64,000 bases of DNA from contig JADCRB010000075.1 of NCBI GenBank assembly GCA_021464245.1, positions 2,787,555 to 2,851,554 of the forward strand, given 5' to 3'. This stretch comes from Carallia brachiata. Taxonomy: Eukaryota > Streptophyta > Magnoliopsida > Malpighiales > Rhizophoraceae. The position numbers and the translations under genes are program-made. The notes below the pieces were generated by a model, which did not search any database, had not been told where the DNA came from, and saw only the letters and a program-made list of their open reading frames with translations. How positions within the stretch are numbered: position 1 is the stretch's first letter; each line of letters begins with the position of its first letter. Shown piece by piece: positions 57,595-64,000 of this stretch.

Positions 57595-57802
57595 TATTGA
57601 AGTTAATCCAGTTTTAATTCTTAATTATTGTTTAAGTAGAACTTGGTTATTTAGTTTGTTTCCATATTCGAGTAGAATTAGGATTTTGTTTTACTAGTAT
57701 ATAAGGACGTGTGATTTATATTTTATATGTGTGCTTTTCATTATTGTTGTGTGACATTATTCAATTAATAAAATCGTACTGTTAAGTTAATTAAAGCTAA
57801 TA
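57595..57802 (+). repeat. 3' LTR of the Copia element
   Basis: 208 bp. Its termini are TATTGAAG...GCTAATA; relative to the 5' LTR both the TG start and CA end carry G-to-A or C-to-T transitions. It is followed directly by the AAAAA duplication. Confidence 0.92.
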
Positions 57803-57888
57803 AAAAAGGCAGGCAGGGACACAACGATATGCACCAAACATTAACATATAGAGAGCGAGAGAGACCAATGACATAGAGAGAGAGAGAG

Positions 57889-58958
57889 ATGGAGGCCAAG
57901 GGAGTGGAGGATGAGTTCAAGAACTTCGTCAAGGTGTGGACTATGGCCACAGCAGCCCTATGTTATTGTTATTACATAGCAGCAAGAATCCCAAAAGGCG
58001 TTCCAAGGCTTCTCTCCCTCCTTCCTGTATTCTACCTCTTCATCATCCTTCCCTTGGATCTCACCTTCTTCCATCTTGCTGGCCCCACTTCATTCTTCCT
58101 TGTTTGGCTAGCGACTTTCAACCTCCTCCTTTTCTCCTTTAATCAAGGCCCCTTAATATCACCACCGCCACCAAATGTTCTCCATTTCATCTCCTTGGCT
58201 TGTCTTCCAATAAATCTCAAACAAAACCCTTCAAAAGCAAAAACCAACAATATTCATGAAACCCCACCAGAGTTATTCTTGTCTTGGCCTGCTTTATTGG
58301 CAATCAAAGCAGCTCTTCTTGTTTTAATCTGTCATAGCTATAGCTATAAACATATATGCACCCAACGTGGTTGGTTCTATATTGCTTGCATCTTACCTTG
58401 AGCTTGAAATGTGCTAGCCATATGGGCAACCCCGGCTCGAGCCCTTTTTGGGTTCGAGCTCGAGCCACAGTTCAACGAGCCTCTTATCTAGCCACATCGT
58501 TACAAGACTTTTGGGGCCACAGGTGGAACCTCATGGTCACAAGTATCCTACGCCCCACCGTATACCATCCCGTGAGGCAAATCTCATCGTCTGTGGTTGG
58601 CCCTAAATGGGCCCCATTGCCAAGTGTCCTCGCCACATTTATTGTCTCTGGTCTAATGCACGAGATTATGTATTTTTACGTAACGCGCGTGAGTCCGACG
58701 TGGGAGGTGACGCGGTTTTTTGTGCTGCAGGGGGTTTCTGTGGCCATTGAGATTGTGGGTAAAAAGAAGGTGGCTCACAGATGGCAGCTGCACCGCGTGG
58801 TTTCTGGTCCATTGACACTTATTTTCGTGGCCACAACTGGGGTTTGGCTATTTTTCCCACAGCTAGTCAACAATGGTGTGGATGATAAAGCCATAGCTGA
58901 ATACTCAACTTTGGCAAATTTTGTAAAAGACAAACTTTTTAGATTGATAATTTCATAG
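57889..58958 (+). pseudogene. MBOAT wax synthase / sterol acyltransferase-like copy D, multiply frameshifted
   Basis: The first 150 or so codons match intact copy B (start MEAKGVEDEF). From about 58340 a cluster of small indels breaks the frame: three deletions totalling 4 nt across 58345-58375, two 1-nt deletions across 58385-58415, and a 2-nt gain near 58482. Afterwards the family frame reads on through SGLMHE (about 58650) and WLFFPQ to a lost stop, so the end runs five codons longer. The MBOAT histidine is retained, but the central region around 150-200 is destroyed. A Copia element ends 86 bp upstream. Clearly non-functional. Confidence 0.9.
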
Positions 58959-60690
58959 ACGTTTTTTTTAATTTTTCTTTTGGTTATTTATTACGGTGTA
59001 TCTTAGTTGAATAATTTGTTTTTTTTTTAATGTATTTCAAGCATTTTTAGCATCAACGTGATCAAATATTGGTTTTGTCTTCAAGATACGTCATTAACCT
59101 TTGAATTTTTTTGATTAATTTCATAAACAGTAGAAAAAAAAAAGAAAATCAATTGGAGCTCTCATCAACAACCACAAACCCTTTAACTTAGAAAAAAAAA
59201 AAAAAATCTTTTCTTCGATCATAATGGCAACTAGGAAGGATTTCCAAACTTATAACAGAGGCAAAGCTTGTAACACCGATCATCTCATTTTTTGGAACAG
59301 CCCTCCAACTGGCTTTGTGCTACCTTTGTACTGACATGTATGGATTGGCCCTTTCGAGAGGGGAAGGGACATAGTTACAGTCTTTGTTCTTCCTTGTATA
59401 CTTTGGCTTTCTAGTTCTTGATCACTGTTTATATTTTTTTTCTCTCCATTTGTCATTAACCCAAAAAAAAAAAAAAAAAAAAAGCTTGGAAGTGTTCTGA
59501 CCCAATTCGTCATAATAGATGAAATAGCGGTATCATTACTATAAAACGTAGTCAAAGAAGGCGTCCTTAATTAATGGCCTAATTTATATGGCCACAATTT
59601 ACATGAAAATTTATTAGATATTATTTATTAACTATTGGTTGTAAAAATAATAGTTCGTACATGGTATAATTGCTGTTTATTATTTTTGGGAGAGTTACAG
59701 CTAACAAGTCGTTTTGTGCCGACAAGGAAGCCAAAGTTGAGGCTCTCGCAAGCTCCATTAATGGAGCCAACTTGGTGGAATTTTCAACTAGAACCACCAC
59801 AGGCGAATAAACAACAAAAATCCAATCCAGATTTTTCATGCACCGACACTGACGTAAATACTTTCTTCATACGTATTATTACAATAAAACTAGGGGTTAT
59901 TACAATAAAACTAGGGGTAGAGGATCCTATCTCTTTCTAATTCCCTCTCCTCTTGAAAAGGAGTGGGAAGAGAGAAATAGGAGTCCCGAGCCACTGATTA
60001 GGAATTCTAGCCCTTTGGTCCTTTCCTTATTACTAATAAGTTTGTGGGCACGTAATTATTTAATCTATGACACATAAAATATATATAAGTTAATTTAATT
60101 GATTATTCACTTTTTTTAATTCAAAATATTTTTTAAAATTCAATAATTTAGATTTTTATGTGTCAATTTATGTATATTATAATATGTCTACATAATTTTT
60201 TTAAAAATTTATTAGATATTAATCTTCATTGTATTGCGTATCATAAGTGATCGTGGCTTTATACACCTCTACTTTTTTGGAAAAAAAAAATCTTATTATG
60301 TACCGTACATCTTTTTTTTTTCGTAATAAAAATGGTCTATCATCTAAAGATTATTTGTAATAATTGACAATTATATATATAAAAAGGAAAAGTTACGTAA
60401 CACACAATAATAGACACAAAATGAGATGTAGATTTTTAAATCGTTGAATTGTGAAAAATATATTAAATTTAAAAAAATTAAAAAAATCATTAAATTAAAT
60501 ATGTGTCATTTTGTATACTATAAACTACATAACTGCATAATAGTGTTCGAGAAAATATCTTCACCTCTCTTCAGATCAATGGCATTTGCGTCCCTCTATC
60601 ATTTTTAAATTAACTTTGATCAAAACGGCCAACGGAAACTGTTGGGTTTCTGAGTTTCTCCCAGTAAAGAGATTCTAAAACAATATATTC
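58959..60690. other. Tail of unit D
   Basis: Non-coding. It shares blocks with A (22342-22726, 26652-26889, 27600-27760) and with the end of B (36330-36480). It lacks the LTR-like block present in A and B. A 21-bp tandem pair (ATTACAATAAAACTAGGGG) lies at about 59875-59918. Confidence 0.65.
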
Positions 60691-61398
60691 TTGTATCTCA
60701 AATTCAAACTTTGAATTAAATGACCTATATAAAAATTTTTGAGGCCCATTGTGTTCCCATTATGTTGTCGTCTTGTTTCTTTTAATCATAAATTTTTACA
60801 GGTATGAATGCATTCATATTTTTTTTCTTCAAATTGAAAAAACCTGTACTTTCTTTATGTTTTCAGTTTCATAGATTTGTGACTCAACAAGCCTATTAAA
60901 ATTTAATATGTAACATGTTTAGATTTTACCAGACAGTTTATATTTTGAATTGACCGATGTCTTAACATGATTAATCAAATGTTTGTGGTGTGCAACGGAT
61001 TTATGTACACTACGGGGAGCACTGCATATGAACTTCAAATGAGATGGTAATACTTTACAGTTAGGTAGTCTAGGTACAAGATTGCGGTATTTTCATTTTG
61101 TGACCAACAAAAATAAAATGGGAGAATATTAATCAATTTGTAATAAAAAAATTTAAGAGCTTCACATGGAGTTTTAAAGAATTTCTAAGTAATATATGTC
61201 GTTACATAGTTAATTTCAAAAAAATAGAACATAAATAAATTATTAGATACTGTTAAATAAAATCATATTATTATTTTAATACTGCTTAAATTAAATTATG
61301 TAATAGTGTTCTTTTCTATTATTTCGCCCGAAGTTAAAGATAAGTTGGCAAGTAATTAAAAATGAAAAAAAAAAAAACAGAGAGGCAAGCCTGCAGAC
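60691..61398. other. AT-rich spacer before the fourth MBOAT relic
   Basis: No gene or repeat that I can name. Its end may be the diverged 5' flank of the relic. Confidence 0.5.
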
Positions 61399-61643
61399 AT
61401 GGAGGAAGAAATCAACAACATAATCAACAACAACATAATCAACGCGTACGGCGTATGCCTCTCAAATCCTGCATCTCTATTTTATTGCCGTTTCATATCA
61501 TCCACTTAGTATCCCCAAAGGGCTGGCAAATTAAGTGTCCTCCCAAGTGCTCTCACTTCCTTGGCTTATTTTGGTTGGACAATTACAAGCTCATCCTCTT
61601 CTCCTTTGGTCATGGTCCCCTTTTATTTGAACCCACCTATTAA
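61399..61643 (+). pseudogene. Ancient MBOAT wax-synthase N-terminal relic
   Basis: ATG at 61399 opens MEEEINNIINNNIINAYGV, like the N-terminus of other plant wax synthases (M-E-x-E-I-x-N-F-I-K-V-W). It continues with LFYCRF where the array copies have LCYCYY, then stops near 61507. In other frames the downstream text still shows IPKG-like (about 61510) and NYKLILFSFGHGPLLF (about 61580), corresponding to TFRLLLFSFDQGPLI of copy B. The order is right and the spacing compressed, so this is a decayed, truncated member more diverged than copies A, B and D. Nothing of the catalytic half remains before 61650. Confidence 0.65.
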
Positions 61644-62282
61644 ATGAAGCAAACCAAGAACTCCTTATTAAATTGCCATAAAATTTCTCGAGCATGCAAC
61701 TATGAGAGTGCGGTGGATACGTAATAATTTAAACTGTTAGATTATAAAAAAATATATTAAATTTAAAACATAAGGAAACTGATAAATTTTTAAATATTGT
61801 TAGATTAATTACATGTCTCCGACTAAAATCTTTTTTTTTTGGATTGCATGCTCACAGGGACCACGTGCATCCAAGGATACTTATTCGGCGTGTACCGTTT
61901 CATACGCTGTTCATTTGTGGAGGAAATTTGTTTTCGGTTTTTGTAATTTTATGGTACATATGCTTAAACTGCCGTCCGATTAATTAGCCATACTTTGCAT
62001 TATCACTGCAGGATTTTTGGAAGGGAGAAGATCGAATTCCTATGGTAAAGAATTTGCTCCGCCACAGGAAATTTGATTAGGGTCATGGGCCGTAGTGCCG
62101 GGTTGCGTTGGCTGCTTGCTTGATATATAGTCCGAGTCTGACACACCAGATTTCTTTGTTTTGACGAGAAATGAATGGGGTCTTAGAAGGATCATATATC
62201 TGCAATTTTATCTTTATTTTTTATAAAGAGATTGTATTTACGATACATGATAGATCTAAGCTCACACATGGACGCAGATATA

Positions 62283-62328
<46 letters not shown>

Positions 62329-62504
62329 TATTAGAAAGTGATACATAATAGATTAAGCTCACATGGACGAAAATTCAAAATGAGTTTACTATGAACCAAC
62401 GACTACGAACCCACCCACTCATTTTAAGCATTGATATGAAGCACCAAAAATATATGGGGAAGAAAAAACAAAATTTGAATTGCAGAGGTGCGATCTATTG
62501 TAAA
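61644..62504. other. AT-rich spacer
   Basis: No gene is supported. A (TA)n microsatellite occupies about 62279-62327. Confidence 0.55.
62279..62327. repeat. (TA)n microsatellite
   Basis: About 49 bp of nearly uninterrupted TA repeats. Confidence 0.9.
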
Positions 62505-62885
62505 GCGTAAATTTCGATTTTAAAATAATTAAACTCGAAAATATAAAAATAAATTACAAATAAAAATTATAAAAGAAAAGAAAATTTTCGTGGGGTCGAT
62601 CTCCGTAGATCCTCCGATTAGTGTTCCTTTTTTTGACTCCGTCAAGGGCTGCACGAGCTTGATCTGGACAGAAATAATTTCCACCGCTTTTTCTTGAACT
62701 GGATAGACTGAAACTGTGTCTGATTTGGATGTTTTGACTACGTTTAGGAACCGTAGAGACTCGATCTGCTGATCTGACTTAATTTCACCGAGGGTCGAAT
62801 GACTTGTTCTCGGATGAGTTGCCTGGATTTTGCTGAGGTCGTATGAGGCTTAATCCCAGCCGGATTTGTAATATTTCGATTTTTT
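62505..62885. repeat. Dispersed repeat, copy 2
   Basis: Parallel to 50835-51215 (see that entry), about 85-90% identical by eye, ending at ATTTGTAATATTTCGAT, after which the two copies diverge. Confidence 0.75.
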
Positions 62886-63944
62886 TTTTTTACTATCTCT
62901 CTCTTTTTTTTTCTTTTTCTTTTCCTTTTTTTTTTCCTTGCGCGCTTCGCTGCTGGCTTTCTCTTTTTTTTTTTTTTTTGCTTCTGGCTGGCTTTTTTTG
63001 TTGCTGTATTCAATTATAGGCCTCCCCCAAGCCTGCCTGCCACCAACCAAATGGTTGGTGGCATTAATTAATTAGGTGGCGGCTGCCAACCATATAATTT
63101 TTTTTTTTTATTAGTTTACAAATGCCCCCACTTCAAGGGTCGGTAAGAAAGATTTTTTACAGAGATAATTCGAACCGAGTCTTGAAGTCCAGTTTGAAAT
63201 TTGGAAAGTCCTGATGAACATTGAATCTTGGAGTCTTCTATCTTTGACCATGCCTGCTGTTGTTGGATCGCAATAGGAAACCGATATGATCTTGAAGAAG
63301 TTAGCAGCCCAGCCAATATAGAAATTGAAGTCTTGGCTCCAGGTGCATTCGAGCTTCCATAGCCCGCAAAGGATTTTTGATATCCTTAAAGTTCCAGAGC
63401 TCTGGTGAGGATGATCCGGTAGGCAAAGAACTTGAACCTCCCCAAGAGGAAGGCCCAGGACCTTGGAACTTCAAGACCGGCACACAGAGAGACTGACTGT
63501 AGTGATGATTCCTAAGTCTGCTTCGACGTAAGGAGAGTAGTTGGAACTTCCCCGTACATCGCCGCATCCAAAGGAAGATTAGGATAATTGCAGCGTCTCA
63601 TCCCTCTGTGTAGATGTGAACTAAGGAGAGTAGTTGGAACTCCATGACACCGATGGCGTTAGGGATCCCTCGAGGAAGACTACTCCTTCTTTTCTTAGCT
63701 CGTGCGCCTCCAACTTCTTGATCGAAGAACTTCCTGAGACAAGTGCAGAGACTAGCCATTTTCTTTTGAGAAAGAAGAGCTGAGGGGTGAGTATTACAAC
63801 TCGGGAATGCAAGATATATATACATCGATAAAGTTTTTTTTTTTTTTTTTTTAAAAGTCAAAAAGAAGGTACGCAGATCGAGTAGGGCATCCACGTCCCT
63901 TTCCTGCATAAGAGACAAAAGAGGCAGCGGCTGACGCGTGTCAC
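62886..63944. other. Low-complexity and unassigned sequence at the right edge
   Basis: It begins with C/T-rich and T-run DNA (62880-63000), then a palindrome (63038-63063). The 63116-63940 stretch is less AT-rich, with minus-strand ORFs up to 106 codons that carry no recognisable motif. AAGGAGAGTAGTTGGAACT occurs at 63530 and 63623. It may be retroelement sequence continuing beyond the window. Confidence 0.4.
63038..63063. repeat. Perfect 12-bp palindrome with 2-nt centre
   Basis: TGCCACCAACCA, AA, TGGTTGGTGGCA. It could form a tight hairpin; no flanking context suggests a gene terminator. Confidence 0.8.
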
Positions 63945-64000
63945 GAAAGTCGTTACCGTGTGTTGCAGAAGTCGTTGCCGTGTGCTGCAGAAGTCGTTCC
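63945..64000 (+). repeat. 22-bp tandem repeat running off the window
   Basis: GAAGTCGTTGCCGTGTGCTG-type units of 22 bp occur at about 63945, 63967 and 63989, the last cut by the window end. The array length is unknown. Confidence 0.75.

Larger units (their letters stand above)
52299..57807 (+). mobile_element. Ty1/Copia LTR retrotransposon, complete but decayed
   Basis: The target duplication AAAAA (52299-52303 and 57803-57807) frames two LTRs, a primer-binding site, gag-protease-integrase-RT-RNase H in Copia order, and a purine tract. The paralogous empty site in units A and C (AATAAGAGAAGAAGGGCA near 21035 and 44865) confirms the boundaries. The LTRs differ at about 17 of 207 positions, so the insertion is old. 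The coding region has several stops and frameshifts. It inserted about 85 bp upstream of MBOAT copy D, splitting its 5' flank. Confidence 0.93.
49122..60690. repeat. Segmental duplication unit D (with MBOAT copy D)
   Basis: D starts GCTGGTCTAACAT at 49122, matching 15824 in the EDM2 3' UTR, and follows unit A order: 49560-50232 matches 15970-16535, 50598-50700 matches 17985-18110, and 52210-52300 matches 20960-21040. Then come MBOAT copy D and the tail to about 60690, which matches the B tail end. D has its own insertions (49257-49543, about 50235-50597, 50835-51215, and the Copia element at 52304-57802). Confidence 0.85.

Noticed and set aside
62279..62327. AT-rich tract as a replication origin or matrix attachment site
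   Set aside because: A plain TA microsatellite, common in plant intergenic DNA, with no further evidence.
62744..63050. Minus-strand Lys/Arg-rich ORFs
   Set aside because: Encoded by a C/T-rich low-complexity tract; composition artefact.
1..64000. CRISPR arrays, tRNA or rRNA genes
   Set aside because: No regularly spaced identical repeats and no cloverleaf-like sequence recognised; the tandem repeats present are microsatellites, minisatellites or duplications.

Overview
The window is nuclear DNA of a flowering plant, most likely a eudicot; I cannot name the species. The evidence is an intron-rich ENHANCED DOWNY MILDEW 2 (EDM2) gene, an intronless family of plant wax-synthase/sterol-acyltransferase (MBOAT) genes, fragments of a DDI1-like and a carbamoyl-phosphate synthase small-subunit gene, and a dense mix of plant transposons (Copia LTR element, LINEs, hAT, PIF/Harbinger-like, Mutator-like and foldback MITEs) in AT-rich sequence.

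Layout. 1-3040 is AT-rich intergenic DNA with a Mutator-like foldback MITE. 3041-15718 is the EDM2-like gene on the plus strand: a leader with a tandem duplication, then 18 coding exons whose splice phases all fit except in exons 1 and 14, each of which is one base short. A hAT-type element with an 8-bp target duplication sits in its intron 14. From 15824, inside the presumed 3' UTR of EDM2, to about 60690 the window is mostly a segmental duplication array. Unit A (15824-28460) and unit B (28461-36480) are direct tandem neighbours, unit C (41362-44940) is a truncated copy without a gene, and unit D (49122-60690) is a third large copy. Each full unit carries one MBOAT gene: A is broken by a 2-nt insertion in a CCT run, B is intact (352 aa), and D is broken by several small indels and has a Copia element inserted just upstream. 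A fourth, older MBOAT relic lies at 61399-61643. The spacers hold gene debris: a DDI1-like 5' fragment (37761-39473) interrupted by a PIF/Harbinger-like element, an unidentified possible exon (40824-40886), and two minus-strand exons of a CPSase small-subunit gene (46997-47486).

Because the units are paralogous, several insertions can be compared with an empty site in a sister unit. This gives firm element boundaries and a relative order: a long LTR-like block is shared by A and B but absent from D, and in A it was later hit by a LINE, which was itself hit by a hAT element. No operon-like cooperation is expected. The two clearly functional candidates are EDM2 (chromatin and RNA-processing regulation) and MBOAT copy B (acyl transfer to alcohols or sterols at the ER). 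I found no tRNA, rRNA or CRISPR locus. The most interesting signals are the EDM2 frameshift pair, the intronic CCGG-rich hAT copy in a gene known to act on intronic heterochromatin, the paralogue-calibrated transposon history, and polypyrimidine cores inside otherwise unrelated TIR elements.
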